A DNA stretch of 64,000 bases from Streptomyces sp. NBC_01465 (GCF_036227325.1 NZ_CP109467.1:496001-560000); one strand, 5' to 3'; counted from the first letter of the stretch, positions 16,559-25,828 are shown. The notes: generated from the letters alone by a model not told the origin. Program-made: numbers and translations.

Positions 16559-18427
16559 TTACGGAAGGACGATCGGGAAGTTGCGCGCCGGGTTCTCCAG
16601 CAGCCCGTGGAAGGTGGCGAGCACACCGGCGTCGCCGTCCATCGTCACGGCCCCGGATCCGATGGCGTCCGTGAACGAGATCAGGTGCGCGAGGATCCGG
16701 TCGAACGTGGCCCGCTCCAGGTGCAGGGTCAGCTGTGGAGCCTCTCCGTCGGGTGCGTCGCCCTTCATCGGGGTGAGCACACCGTTGCCGACGAGGAGCG
16801 TCCACACCTCGTCGGTGTCGGTGAACTCCCAGCGCAGCAGCAGCCGGTGGGCCGCTGCGCGCGGGCCGTGCAGCCGTACGGCCATCGAGTCGAAGAGCTG
16901 TCCGGTGGTGAGCGCGGCCAGCATGTCCACGCTCTCGCCGCGCGGTGCGCCCTTGGCGCGCTTCTCCTGACCGGCCTCGCGCAGCTCCTTGGCACCGGTG
17001 AGGTAGATGTTGCGCCAGGTGCCGTTCTCCTGGGCGAAGCCCAGCCGCTCGTACGTGGCGATCTGCAGCTCTCGGGCCGCGAGGTGCTCCGGCTCGGCGA
17101 ACAGGACGTGGTTGAGCAACTCGGCGGCCCAGCGCAGGTCTTCGGCCTCGAACGCCTCGCGGGCCGAGGCGACGGTGGCATCGGCGCCGCCGATCGCGGC
17201 GACGTACCGCTTCGCCTGCTCGACCGGCGGGTGCTGCCACAGGTGGGCGGGGTTTCCGTCGTACCAGCCCATGTAGCGCTGGTAGACCGCCTTCACGTTG
17301 TGGCTGATGGACCCGTAGTAGCCGCGCGTGTTCCAGGCCCGGCCCAGCTCGCCGGGGAAGGACTGGATCTCCTCGGCTATCTCGGGGCCGGTCAGGCCGC
17401 GGTTCATCAGCCGCACCGTCTGGTCGTGGAGATAGGCGTACGCGTCGCGCTGCTCGGTCAGCATGCGCATGACCTGCTCGCGGCCCCAGGTCGGCCAGTT
17501 GTGGGAGCCGATGAGCACATCGGTCTCCGGGAACAGCTGGATCGACTCGGTGATGTACGCCGCCCACGCATGGGCGTCGCGGACCTGTGCGCCGCGCAGG
17601 GTGAGGACGTTGTGCAGCGAGTGGTTGACGTTCTCGGCGATGAGGAGGACCCGGTGCTCGGGGAGATGGAAGTTCATCTCCGCGGGCGCCTCGGTGTCGG
17701 GGGTGAGCTGGAAGACCAGCCGGACGCCGTCCAGGACCAGTTCCTGCCCGGTGCGGACGATGTCCCGCGTCGGCGGGACCAGGCCCACGGTGCCGGTGGA
17801 AAGTGCCTGGCCCAGGCCGAAGCCGACCGAGGCCTCCGGGCCGACGGGCAGCGAGCGGCCGTACATGTAGACGGCGCGGCGGAGCATCGCGGGGCCGGCG
17901 AAGATGTTCTCGCTCACCGCGTGGTCCATGAACCCCTCGGGCGCGATCACCGCGCACTCGCCGGCCGCGACCGCCTCGGCGGTGGTGACGCCGAGGACAC
18001 CGCCGAAGTGGTCGCCGTGGCTGTGCGTATAGATGACGGCCTTCACCGGGCGCTCGCCGCGGTTGCGGCGATAGAGCTGCAGCGCGGCGGCCGCGACCTC
18101 CTTGGAGGTGAGCGGGTCGACGACCACGACACCGCTCTCGCCCTCGACGATCGTCATGTTGGAGACGTCGAGTCCGCGGACCTGGTAGATGCCGGGCACG
18201 ACCTCGAAGAGGCCCTGGGCGGTGTTGAGTCCGCTCTGCCGCCAGAGGCTGGGGTGGACGGTCTCGGGGCACTGGTCCTTGGTGAGGAAGTCCCAGCGGT
18301 CGTTGTCCCAGACGACCCGGCCCGCTTCGTTGCGTACGACACAGGGCTCGAGCCGGTCGATCAGGCCACGCGTGGCGTTGACCCGGTCTGTGGTGTCGTC
18401 CCAGTCGAGTTCGGGGAGGGAAGGCAT
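16559..18427 (-). CDS. Second alkylsulfatase (SdsA/YjcS-type)
   Basis: 622-aa alkyl sulfate hydrolase with metal motif HSHGDH at residues 135-140 in YTHSHGDHFGGV, the ENVNHSLHNVLTLRG block, VLIGSHNWPTWG, and a C-terminal SCP2-like domain. Clearly the same family as 5457-7361 but divergent in the metal motif (HSHGDH versus HTHVDH), so different substrate range or stereochemistry (primary versus secondary esters) is plausible. The longer frame to 18559 overlaps the previous gene and is rejected; start is ATG 18427, 15 nt after the preceding stop. It is the last of eight genes in a minus operon whose other members are all acyl-CoA enzymes, which directly links sulfate-ester cleavage to beta-oxidation. 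Confidence 0.93.
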   Translation of the reverse strand: MPSLPELDWDDTTDRVNATRGLIDRLEPCVVRNEAGRVVWDNDRWDFLTKDQCPETVHPSLWRQSGLNTAQGLFEVVPGIYQVRGLDVSNMTIVEGESGVVVVDPLTSKEVAAAALQLYRRNRGERPVKAVIYTHSHGDHFGGVLGVTTAEAVAAGECAVIAPEGFMDHAVSENIFAGPAMLRRAVYMYGRSLPVGPEASVGFGLGQALSTGTVGLVPPTRDIVRTGQELVLDGVRLVFQLTPDTEAPAEMNFHLPEHRVLLIAENVNHSLHNVLTLRGAQVRDAHAWAAYITESIQLFPETDVLIGSHNWPTWGREQVMRMLTEQRDAYAYLHDQTVRLMNRGLTGPEIAEEIQSFPGELGRAWNTRGYYGSISHNVKAVYQRYMGWYDGNPAHLWQHPPVEQAKRYVAAIGGADATVASAREAFEAEDLRWAAELLNHVLFAEPEHLAARELQIATYERLGFAQENGTWRNIYLTGAKELREAGQEKRAKGAPRGESVDMLAALTTGQLFDSMAVRLHGPRAAAHRLLLRWEFTDTDEVWTLLVGNGVLTPMKGDAPDGEAPQLTLHLERATFDRILAHLISFTDAIGSGAVTMDGDAGVLATFHGLLENPARNFPIVLP

Positions 18428-18441
18428 CGCTACTCGTCTCT

Positions 18442-19422
18442 CTAGTGACCGGTGGCGGTGATGCGGGTCCAGACGCCGCTCTCGCCCGCCTCGGCGGCCC
18501 GGCGGCCCAGGCTCTCGGCCCAGCTCCGCTCGGAGGCGACCGCATCGCGCCAAGACCACAGGCGGCGGGTGAGGTGGTGCAGGGGGTACTCGGCGGTGAT
18601 GCCCATGGCACCGTGCAACTGGTGGGCGATCTGGGCGATTTCGGTGGCCGCCGCGGCCGTGGTGATCCGTACGATCTCCGTCGCGCCCTCGGGCGGCGCG
18701 GCCTCGGTCGCCAGGGCCAGTGCGGCGTCGGCCTGGACGAGCTGGACGCGCATCCGGGCCAGGTTGCCCGCGACGGCCGGGATCTTGAGGAGGGGTGCGC
18801 CGAACTGTTCGCGTTCGGCGACATAGGACCTGGTGAGCCGGTACGCGCCGTGGGCGGCGCCGAGCACGGCCGCCGACCAGAGGAGGGCGAGCCGTTCGCG
18901 TACGGCACCGTACGAGGGAGCGCCTTCGAGCAGGACCGCCGGTGTGGCGTGGAGGGTCACCGTGTCGCGGGGTTCCCCGGCGATGTTGTCCACGGGGCTC
19001 ACGGTCACCGAGGCGTGGCGGAGATCCACCACGAGCGGCGCGGAGTGCGGGGCGCAGAGCACCAGGCGGGCCGCGTCGCGGGCCCAGGGCACGGCGGAGA
19101 GCTCGGCCGTGAGCGTTCCTGACTCCGCGTCGAGGGCGCTGTCGAGCAGCAGGACCGTGGACGGCTCGGCGTCGAGCTCCCGCGCGTGGCTGAGCACCCA
19201 GTCGGCGGTGGACGCCTCGACGACCGGCACTCCGATGCCGTGCCCGGCGAGCGACTGGACGACCACGAGCAGATCGTCGAGGGAGCCGCCGGAGCCGCCC
19301 CGCTCCTCGTCGATGCCGACCCGCGGCAGACCGAGTCCGACCAGGCTGTTCCAGAGGTCGGGGTTGCCGGATGCGGCCAAGTCGTCGACCAGGCTGCGCA
19401 GTTCGTCGGCGTACTGGCTCAT
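18442..19422 (-). CDS. Acyl-CoA dehydrogenase, short subunit of a heteromeric pair
   Basis: 326-aa acyl-CoA dehydrogenase-fold protein, shorter and more diverged than its neighbours. The N-terminal and middle domains are weak (no AMTEPxxGSD-type FAD motif), while the C-terminal domain has LTRSYVAEREQFGAPLLKI and QLHGAMGITAEYPLHHLTRR. This pattern matches the FadE28/FadE26-like subunits of alpha2beta2 dehydrogenases known from actinobacterial steroid and branched-chain catabolism. Its start overlaps the stop of the 373-aa dehydrogenase by 4 nt, favouring stoichiometric translation. Which subunit carries the catalytic base I cannot settle by eye. Confidence 0.85.
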   Translation of the reverse strand: MSQYADELRSLVDDLAASGNPDLWNSLVGLGLPRVGIDEERGGSGGSLDDLLVVVQSLAGHGIGVPVVEASTADWVLSHARELDAEPSTVLLLDSALDAESGTLTAELSAVPWARDAARLVLCAPHSAPLVVDLRHASVTVSPVDNIAGEPRDTVTLHATPAVLLEGAPSYGAVRERLALLWSAAVLGAAHGAYRLTRSYVAEREQFGAPLLKIPAVAGNLARMRVQLVQADAALALATEAAPPEGATEIVRITTAAAATEIAQIAHQLHGAMGITAEYPLHHLTRRLWSWRDAVASERSWAESLGRRAAEAGESGVWTRITATGH

Positions 19423-20540
19423 GAACGGGCCTCCTGACGGGCGATGAGGGAGAGCAGGACCTCGGCCGCGCCGCCGCGCAGGCTGAAGGCGGGCGAGGCG
19501 ATGAGCGCCTGCCCGAAGACGCTGTCGAAGGCGGGGTCCTGGCAGCGGTCGGTGCGGCGCAGCGCCTCGATGACGTCGTGCTCGAAGGCGTTGCCGAGGT
19601 ACTTGAGGGCGGCGGCCTGCTGCACGGGGGCCCGGCCCGCGTCCATGGCGCCTGCGACCTCGTAGCAGAGCCTGCGCAGTACGGCGAGGCGGGCGGTCAA
19701 CGTGCCGAGCAGGGCGTGCAGTTCACGGTCGTCCTGCTGCTCGGCGGTCTCGGCGACGAGCTCTACGAGGACGGGGTAGCTGGAGAGCGAGCGCTCCGCG
19801 CCGCCGCGCTCGAAGGAGAGCTGCTCGACGACCTGCTTCCAGCCCTTGCCCGCCTCTCCGATGAGGCGGTGCGCGGGCACGAAGACGTTCTCGAAGCGCA
19901 CCTCGTTGAAGTGGTGCTCGCCCGCGAGGTCCACGATCGGGGTGACCGACACGCCCTCGGAGTCCATGTCGACGATGAACTCGCTGAGCCCGTCGTGCTT
20001 GCGCTCCTCGCGCGAGGTGCGGGCCAGCAGATAGGCGTGGGTGGCGTGGTGGGCCTGGGTGGTCCAGATCTTGTGCCCGTTGACCAGCCAGCCGCCCTCC
20101 ACCGGTTCGGCCGACGTACGCACCGAGGCGAGGTCGGAGCCGGCCTCGGGCTCGCTCATGCCGAGGCAGAAGACCGCCTCGCCCGAGGCGATCCTCGGCA
20201 CGATCTCCTCCTGGAGGGCGCGCGTGCCGTGTCGCAGGATCGCCGGGCCGATCTGCCGGTCGCCGATCCAGTGCGCGGCGACCGGGGCTCCGGCGCGCAG
20301 CAACTCCTCGGTCACAGCGAGCCGTTCGACGTTGGTGCGCCCGGCTCCGCCGAACTCCACCGGGTACGTCATGGCGATCAGCCCGCGCGCGGCGAGCTCC
20401 TTGCTGAAGTCGAGGTCGAAGGAGCGCAGCCAGGAGTCGCTGCGGGGGGCGTAGCGTCCGGCGTCCCGCCATTCGGCGGTCAACTGACGGACCTGCGCAC
20501 GCAGTTGTACGCAGGAGTCCGTTCCTGGGGACTGGTCCAT
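19419..20540 (-). CDS. Acyl-CoA dehydrogenase, FAD-motif subunit of a heteromeric pair
   Basis: 373-aa dehydrogenase with an intact FAD/substrate motif LGMSEPEAGSDLASV and GHKIWTTQAHHATH, but a C-terminal end (FSLRGGAAEVLLSLIARQ) unlike the usual YxGTSE motif. The Glu-rich segment LSFERGGAER near residue 244 is where catalytic Glu residues sit in FadE29/FadE27-type subunits. Immediately upstream of, and translationally coupled to, the 326-aa partner. Heteromeric dehydrogenases of this kind typically act on CoA esters with bulky or branched tails (family knowledge). Confidence 0.88.
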   Translation of the reverse strand: MDQSPGTDSCVQLRAQVRQLTAEWRDAGRYAPRSDSWLRSFDLDFSKELAARGLIAMTYPVEFGGAGRTNVERLAVTEELLRAGAPVAAHWIGDRQIGPAILRHGTRALQEEIVPRIASGEAVFCLGMSEPEAGSDLASVRTSAEPVEGGWLVNGHKIWTTQAHHATHAYLLARTSREERKHDGLSEFIVDMDSEGVSVTPIVDLAGEHHFNEVRFENVFVPAHRLIGEAGKGWKQVVEQLSFERGGAERSLSSYPVLVELVAETAEQQDDRELHALLGTLTARLAVLRRLCYEVAGAMDAGRAPVQQAAALKYLGNAFEHDVIEALRRTDRCQDPAFDSVFGQALIASPAFSLRGGAAEVLLSLIARQEARS

Positions 20541-20574
20541 GGTGGCCTTTCGGGCGGTACGAGGAGTGGGGTGG

Positions 20575-21357
20575 TCAGCGGCCGGTGAAGACGCCGGGGC
20601 GCTTCTCCTGGAAGGCCGCGAAGGCCTCCTGCGAGTCCTGGGTGGAGGTGATCACGGCCATGTGGGACGAGATCAGGTCGAGTGCGGTGCGCAGATCGTG
20701 GCGGGCGCCCTGGCGGACGGCGCGCTTGATGGTGCGGACGGCGACCGGCGGGCGCTCGGCGAGGCGGGCGGCGAACGCGTACACCTCGTCCATGAGGTCC
20801 TCGTCGTCGTACACCTCGTCGGCCAGGCCGATGCGCAGTGCCTCGTCGGCGCCGACGAAGTCGCCGGTCCAGAGCAGCTTCAGTGCGGTGGAGGTGCCGA
20901 CGGCGCGGGGCAGCAGCCAGCAGCCGCCGTCGCCGGGTACGAGACCGACCTTGATGTAGCCCTCGGAGAAGCGGACGCCGCGGCCCACGAACCGCAGGTC
21001 GCACAGGAGCGCCATGTCCATTCCGGCGCCCACGGCGGGTCCCTGGACCGCGGCGATCACCGGCTTGTCGACGTCCTCCAGGGCGAGTGCGACCCGGTGC
21101 ACGTTCTGTGTGAGCAGTTCCTTCTCCCCCAGTGGGGCTCGCTCCTCGCCCTTGAAGGCGGAGAGGTCCACGCCGGAGCAGAAGGAGCCTCCCGCGCCGG
21201 TGACGACGATGACGCGCACCTCGGGGTCGCGCTGCGCCTCGACCAGGGCGTCGGCCCACGCGTGCACCATGTCGATGGTGAAGGCGTTCTTGCGCTCGGG
21301 GCGGTTGAGCAGGATGGTCGCGATCCCGTCGCGGACCGTGTACTCGAGATCGGCCAT
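20575..21357 (-). CDS. Enoyl-CoA hydratase
   Basis: 260-aa crotonase-family enzyme. Oxyanion-hole region GAGGSFCSGVDLSAFKG, GPAVGAGMDMALLCDLRF, and active-site loop SEGYIKVGLVPGDGGCWLL in which Glu of SEGY and Asp of PGDGG occupy the two acidic positions; PaaG-like or isomerase-like activity is therefore possible. Lies 34 nt after the upstream ligase-side gene and 34 nt before the dehydrogenase pair, in the eight-gene minus operon. Confidence 0.9.
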   Translation of the reverse strand: MADLEYTVRDGIATILLNRPERKNAFTIDMVHAWADALVEAQRDPEVRVIVVTGAGGSFCSGVDLSAFKGEERAPLGEKELLTQNVHRVALALEDVDKPVIAAVQGPAVGAGMDMALLCDLRFVGRGVRFSEGYIKVGLVPGDGGCWLLPRAVGTSTALKLLWTGDFVGADEALRIGLADEVYDDEDLMDEVYAFAARLAERPPVAVRTIKRAVRQGARHDLRTALDLISSHMAVITSTQDSQEAFAAFQEKRPGVFTGR

Positions 21358-21373
21358 GGCCGTCCCTCCCTCT

Positions 21374-22918
21374 CTACTGGGTGAGGCCGGCCCGCAGCTC
21401 GCGCTTGAGGACCTTGCCGTTGGGGTTGCGGGGCAGCGCGTCGACGAAGTGCACCTGGCGGGGCTTCTTGTACGAGGCGATGCGCGCCCTGGTGAAGTCG
21501 ATGAGCTCCTGCCCGGTGGGGCGTTCGGCGCCCGGCCGCAGGACGACGACCGCGGTGATGGCCTCGCCCCACACCTCGTGCGGGACGCCGACGACCGCGG
21601 CTTCGGAGACCGCTTCGTGCTCGGCGAGGGCGGCCTCGACCTCGGCGGGGTACACGTTCTCGCCGCCGCTGACGATCATGTCCTTGATGCGGTCGGTGAG
21701 GAACAGATAGCCGTCCTCGTCGAGGAATCCGCCGTCTCCGGTGCACAGCAGGCCGTCGGCGTCGTACAGCGCGGCGGTCTCCTCGGGGCGGTTCCAGTAC
21801 CCGGGGGTGTTGTGGCGGGAGCGGATGCGGATTTCGCCGGGGACGCCGGGCGCGACCGGGAGGCCCGTCACGGTGTCGGCGATCACCACGTCGACTCCGC
21901 GGCGCGGCCGGCCCACCGACTTGAGCAGGTACTGCCTTGGTCCGTCGGCCTCGTGGTCCTCGGACGGCAGTTGGGTGACCGTGCCGCCGCCCTCGGTCAG
22001 TCCGTACTTGCCCATGAAGTGGCAGCCGAAGAGGGTCATCGAGCGGCGCAGCAGGGCCGGGGTGATGGGCGCCGAGCCGTAGGTGATGAGGGTGAGGCGG
22101 GAGAAGTCGCGCTGCTCGATCCCGGGGAGTTCGGTGAGCATGTGCAGCACCGAGGGGACGAGGAAGGCGTGGGTGACGCCTTCGCGCTCGAAGGTCTCGG
22201 CCGCCGCGTCAGGGGTGAAGTCCGGGAACATCAGGCTCTTGGCGCCGGCGGTCAGGGCGACGCGCAGCCAGCCCAGGCCGCCGATGTGGAACATCGGCAG
22301 GGCGTTCAGCGCCACCGACTCGGCGTCCCAGAGGTACTCCTCCAGCTCGGTCCGGTCGGCGAAGAAGTTGCCGTGGGTGAGCAGGACGCCCTTGGGGAGT
22401 CCGGTGGTGCCGGAGGTGTAGATCTGCAGGAACACCTCGTCCGCGTCGGCGGCGGTGCCGCGGCCCGGGTCGTCGTCGGGGTGGGCGGCGAGCCAGGTTT
22501 CGTACGAGGGGACCTCCGGGTCCTGCGACTGCCCGACGACCACCAGGCGCAGCCCGGGTACGGCCGCGCACACGGCGTCGGCCGCGTCCCGGAACTCCGG
22601 TTCGGCGAGCAGGACTTTTAGATCGGCGTCGCGCACGACTGCCGTCAACTCGGGTGCGGCGAGGCGCCAGTTGAGCGGTACGGTGACCAGTCCGGCCTTG
22701 GCCGCACCGACCAGGATCTCGCCCGCCTCGTTGCGCGTACGGGCGAGGAAGCCGATCCGGGACCCGGCGGGGGCGTCGGCCAGGAGTGCGCGGGCGACGC
22801 GGTTGGAGCGGGTGTCGAGTGCGGCGTAGGAGAGGGTGCGGCCTTCGCAGGTGAGCGCGGTCGAGGTGGAGCGCTCACGTGCGTGCAGGCGGATGGCGTC
22901 GGGCAGGTGCAGGCCCAC
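21374..22918 (-). CDS. Acyl-CoA ligase (FadD-like)
   Basis: 514-aa AMP-forming CoA ligase. P-loop YTSGTTGLPKGVLLTHGN, GKYGLTEGGG, hinge LCTGDGGFLDEDGYLF with DRIKDMIVSGGENVYPAEVE, catalytic Lys in PRNPNGKVLKRELR. No ATG fits; GTG at 22918 is chosen because GGAGGG lies 8 nt upstream and the family N-terminus (VGLHLPDAIRLHARER) begins there. It would activate the acids formed by the ALDH; together with the ligase at 14798 this gives two activation routes, possibly for different chain lengths or for intermediates. Confidence 0.92.
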   Translation of the reverse strand: MGLHLPDAIRLHARERSTSTALTCEGRTLSYAALDTRSNRVARALLADAPAGSRIGFLARTRNEAGEILVGAAKAGLVTVPLNWRLAAPELTAVVRDADLKVLLAEPEFRDAADAVCAAVPGLRLVVVGQSQDPEVPSYETWLAAHPDDDPGRGTAADADEVFLQIYTSGTTGLPKGVLLTHGNFFADRTELEEYLWDAESVALNALPMFHIGGLGWLRVALTAGAKSLMFPDFTPDAAAETFEREGVTHAFLVPSVLHMLTELPGIEQRDFSRLTLITYGSAPITPALLRRSMTLFGCHFMGKYGLTEGGGTVTQLPSEDHEADGPRQYLLKSVGRPRRGVDVVIADTVTGLPVAPGVPGEIRIRSRHNTPGYWNRPEETAALYDADGLLCTGDGGFLDEDGYLFLTDRIKDMIVSGGENVYPAEVEAALAEHEAVSEAAVVGVPHEVWGEAITAVVVLRPGAERPTGQELIDFTRARIASYKKPRQVHFVDALPRNPNGKVLKRELRAGLTQ

Positions 22919-22968
22919 GAAGGAGTCCCTCCATCGTCGTTGGCAGAGGATGCCGGCGGTACGGGGCG

Positions 22969-23736
22969 TCAGCCCTTGGGGCCGCCGGCCACATAGAGGA
23001 CCTGGCCGGAGACGAATCCGGCTTCCTCGCGTACGAAGAAGGAGACCGCCTGGGCGATGTCCTCGGGGCGGCCGCCCCTGCGGACCGGGATGGTCTTGGC
23101 GTAGCGGTCGGTGAACTCCTCGAAGGTGATGCCCATGCGCTCGGCGGTGGCCTCGGTCATCTCGGTGGCGATGAAGCCGGGGGCCACGCAGTTGACAGTG
23201 ACGCCGAACGGGCCGAGCTCGATGGCGAGGGTCTTGGTGAGCGCCTGGAGGCCGGCCTTGGCGGAGGAGTAGTTGGACTGGCCGCGGTTGCCGAGCGCGG
23301 CGGAGGAGGACATGTTGACGATCCGCCCCCACTTCGCGTCGACCATGTGGCTCTGGCAGGCCTTCGCCATCAGGAACGCGCCGCGCAAGTGGACGCCGAC
23401 GACGGAGTCGAAGTCCTGCGGGGTCATCTTGAAGATGAGGTTGTCGCGGATGATGCCGGCGTTGTTCACCAGTACGGCGGGGGCGCCGAGTTCGGCGGCG
23501 ACCCTGGCGACACCGGCCTCGACCTGCTCGGGGTCCGAGACGTCGCAGCCGACGGCGAGGGCGCGGCCGCCCTCCTTCTCGATGCCTTCGACGGTACGGG
23601 CGCAGGCGGCCTCGTCCAGGTCGAACACGGCGACGTCGAATCCGTCGCGCGCCAGGCGCGCCGCGGTGGCGGCGCCGATGCCCCGGGCCGCGCCGGTGAC
23701 GACCGCCACCCGCCGGCGGGAAGTGCTCTCAGTCAT
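22969..23736 (-). CDS. SDR family 3-oxoacyl reductase/3-hydroxyacyl dehydrogenase (FabG-like)
   Basis: 255-aa classical SDR. Cofactor motif VTGAARGIGAATAARLA, NNAG at LVNNAGI, catalytic Ser-Tyr-Lys in MSSSAALGNRGQSNYSSAKAG, and PGFIATEMTE after the active site. FabG-like proteins inside catabolic operons usually act as D-3-hydroxyacyl-CoA dehydrogenases. Located 30 nt after the upstream SDR in the minus operon. Confidence 0.9.
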   Translation of the reverse strand: MTESTSRRRVAVVTGAARGIGAATAARLARDGFDVAVFDLDEAACARTVEGIEKEGGRALAVGCDVSDPEQVEAGVARVAAELGAPAVLVNNAGIIRDNLIFKMTPQDFDSVVGVHLRGAFLMAKACQSHMVDAKWGRIVNMSSSAALGNRGQSNYSSAKAGLQALTKTLAIELGPFGVTVNCVAPGFIATEMTEATAERMGITFEEFTDRYAKTIPVRRGGRPEDIAQAVSFFVREEAGFVSGQVLYVAGGPKG

Positions 23737-23766
23737 GTGCTGCTCTCAACTCCGGTGGTGGACGGT

Positions 23767-24531
23767 CTACTTGGGGGCCATGCGGATGGCGCCGTCGAGG
23801 CGGATCGTCTCGCCGTTGAGCATCGGGTTCTCGATGATGGACGTCGCCAGGTGGGCGTACTCGGAGGGGTCGCCGAGCCGCGAGGGGTGCGGGACCTGGG
23901 CACCGAGCGCGTCGAGGAACTCCTGCGGCTTCTTGTTGAGCAGCGGGGTGGAGAAGAGTCCGGGGGCGATGGTCATCACGCGGATCTTGGCGGCGGCCAG
24001 GTCGCGGGCGATCGGCAGGGTCATCCCGACGATGCCTGCCTTGGAGGCGGAGTAGGCGCACTGGCCGATCTGGCCCTCGTACGCGGCAGCAGATGCGGTG
24101 TTGATGATGACGCCGCGCTCGCCGTCGACCTCCTCGGTCTTCGCCATCTCGGCGGCGGCCAGGCGCAGCACGTTGAAGGTGCCGATGAGGTTGACGCCGA
24201 CGACGAACTCGAAGTCCTCGAGGGCGTACGGAGTGCCGTCGCGCTTGACGGTGCGGCCGCCCTTGCCGAGGCCCGCACAGTTGACGGTGATGCGCAGGGG
24301 CGCCTGGGCGGCCGCGGTCGCGACGGCGCGGGCGGCGTCGTCCGCGCTGCGGACGTCACCGGCGACGAAGTGTGCGCGCTCGCCGAGCTCCTTGGCGATC
24401 TGCTCGCCCGCGGAGGTGGGCAGGTCCAGCAGGACGACGTGGGCGCCCTGGTCGATGAGGCGCTTGACGGTGGCGAGGCCCAGGCCCGATGCGCCGCCGG
24501 TGACGACGGCGGAGACTCCGTTGATCTGCAT
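23767..24531 (-). CDS. SDR 3-hydroxyacyl-CoA dehydrogenase type II (HSD17B10-like)
   Basis: 254-aa short-chain dehydrogenase. Motifs [32 protein letters not shown], catalytic [23 protein letters not shown] and [10 protein letters not shown] match the 17-beta-HSD10 / 2-methyl-3-hydroxybutyryl-CoA dehydrogenase family, which oxidises 3-hydroxyacyl-CoAs including 2-methyl branched ones. That preference fits the methylacyl-CoA racemase in the cluster. Second gene of the eight-gene minus operon, 21 nt after the acyl-CoA dehydrogenase. Confidence 0.9.
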   Translation of the reverse strand: MQINGVSAVVTGGASGLGLATVKRLIDQGAHVVLLDLPTSAGEQIAKELGERAHFVAGDVRSADDAARAVATAAAQAPLRITVNCAGLGKGGRTVKRDGTPYALEDFEFVVGVNLIGTFNVLRLAAAEMAKTEEVDGERGVIINTASAAAYEGQIGQCAYSASKAGIVGMTLPIARDLAAAKIRVMTIAPGLFSTPLLNKKPQEFLDALGAQVPHPSRLGDPSEYAHLATSIIENPMLNGETIRLDGAIRMAPK

Positions 24532-24552
24532 GATGCTGGTTCCGTTCCGGTT

Positions 24553-25710
24553 TCAGAGGCCGATGGACTTGGCGATGATGGTCTTCATGACTTCGCTGGT
24601 GCCGCCGTAGATCCGCATGACGCGGGTGTCGGCGTAGAGGCGGGCGATCGGGTATTCGAGCATGTAGCCGTAACCGCCGTGCAGCTGGAGGCACTTGTCG
24701 ATGACGCGGCCCGCGGTCTCGGTGCACAGGAGCTTGGCCATGGCCGCGTAGTCGGCGCCGAGCTCGCCCGCCGCGTCGCGCTCCAGGGCCTCGTACGCCA
24801 TGAGCCTGGCCGCTTCGACCTCGGTGGCGCACTCGGCGAGCACGAACTTGGTGTTCTGGAAGGACGCCACGGACTTGCCGAAGACGGTGCGGTCCCGGGT
24901 GTAGTCGCGGGCGAACGAGACGGCCGCGTCGGCTGCGGCGGCGGCCTGGACGGCGATCACGAGGCGCTCGCGGGCCAGGTTCCTGCCGAGGCAGAAGAAG
25001 CCCTCGCCCTCGACGCCGAGGAGGTTCTCCACCGGCACCTTCACGTCGGTGAAGGAGAGTTCGGCGGTGTCGGATGCGTGCAGGCCGATCTTGTGCAGGC
25101 TGCGGCCGACGGCGAAGCCCTCGCTCCTGGCGTCCACGACCAGAATCGACAGGCCCAGGCGGCGGTTGTCCGCGGGGGCGGGCGCCGTACGGCAGACCAC
25201 CAGGACGAGATCGCACTGCGTGCCGCCGGTGATGAAGGTCTTGGCTCCATTGAGGACGTAGTGCGTGCCGTCCTCGGAAAGCTGCGCCTTCGTCTGGATT
25301 CCGGCCAGGTCCGAGCCCGTGCCGGGCTCGGTCATCGCGATGGAGAGCATGAGGTCGCCGGAGACGCAGCCGGGGACCCAGCGCTGCTTCTGCTCCTCGG
25401 TCCCGAAGTGGAGCAGGTACGGCAGGATGATGTTGGAGTGCGTCATCGCGGTGCCGAGAGTGGCTCCGGCCCGGGCGACCTCCTCCGCGAGCACGGCACC
25501 GAAGTGGTGGCCGCTCTGGCCTCCGCCGCCGTACTCCTCGGGCACCTCCATGCCGAGGAGACCGAGCTCGCCGAGCCTGCGGTAGAAGTCGCGCGGCACG
25601 GCCTTCGCCGCCACCCAGTCCTGCAGGTGCGGTACCGCCTCCTTGGCCAGGAAGCTCCGCACCATCTCCCGGAACGCCTCGTGCTCCTCGTTGTACACCG
25701 TGCGCGGCAT
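24553..25710 (-). CDS. Acyl-CoA dehydrogenase (LCAD/IVD-like)
   Basis: 385-aa FAD enzyme, first gene of the minus operon. AMTEPGTGSDLAGI, KTFITGGTQCDLVLVV, and C-terminal HGGYGYMLEYPIARLYADTR, IYGGTSEVMK. Gly replaces Glu at the MCAD Glu376 position; the base is probably Glu in LARERLVIA, as in LCAD. Very like 28238-29395 over the whole length, and preceded by an almost identical promoter block, which points to a recent duplication of gene plus promoter. An operator-like GTTA-N8-TCAC lies 24 nt upstream of ATG 25710. Confidence 0.95.
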   Translation of the reverse strand: MPRTVYNEEHEAFREMVRSFLAKEAVPHLQDWVAAKAVPRDFYRRLGELGLLGMEVPEEYGGGGQSGHHFGAVLAEEVARAGATLGTAMTHSNIILPYLLHFGTEEQKQRWVPGCVSGDLMLSIAMTEPGTGSDLAGIQTKAQLSEDGTHYVLNGAKTFITGGTQCDLVLVVCRTAPAPADNRRLGLSILVVDARSEGFAVGRSLHKIGLHASDTAELSFTDVKVPVENLLGVEGEGFFCLGRNLARERLVIAVQAAAAADAAVSFARDYTRDRTVFGKSVASFQNTKFVLAECATEVEAARLMAYEALERDAAGELGADYAAMAKLLCTETAGRVIDKCLQLHGGYGYMLEYPIARLYADTRVMRIYGGTSEVMKTIIAKSIGL

Positions 25711-25733
25711 GACTGCCTCTCTCCCGATCTTGG

Positions 25734-25777
25734 GTTAGCCGGTCTTCACTTTCATGCCCGTTTGCCGCGCTGTCAAG
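25734..25777 (-). promoter_or_regulatory. Promoter and operator of the eight-gene minus operon
   Basis: On the minus strand a consensus -35 TTGACA (25776-25771) is followed after 17 nt by a weak -10 GAAAGT (25753-25748). The operator-like palindrome GTTAGCCGGTCTTCAC (25734-25749 on plus) overlaps the -10 and start site. The 33-nt block 25745-25777 is matched at 28 of 33 positions by 29428-29460 in front of the other acyl-CoA dehydrogenase gene. Confidence 0.72.
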
Positions 25778-25812
25778 GCGTTCGCGGCGGGAGAGAAGTT
25801 CTAGACACTCAG

Positions 25813-25828
25813 GTTAGCTTGGAATAAC
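25813..25828 (+). promoter_or_regulatory. GTTA-N8-TAAC operator before the 25.9-kb thiolase
   Basis: GTTAGCTTGGAATAAC, 36 nt before the thiolase ATG. Its reverse complement GTTATTCCAAGCTAAC matches site 10515-10530 at 14 of 16 positions, including inner bases, so the similarity goes beyond the conserved arms. Confidence 0.78.
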
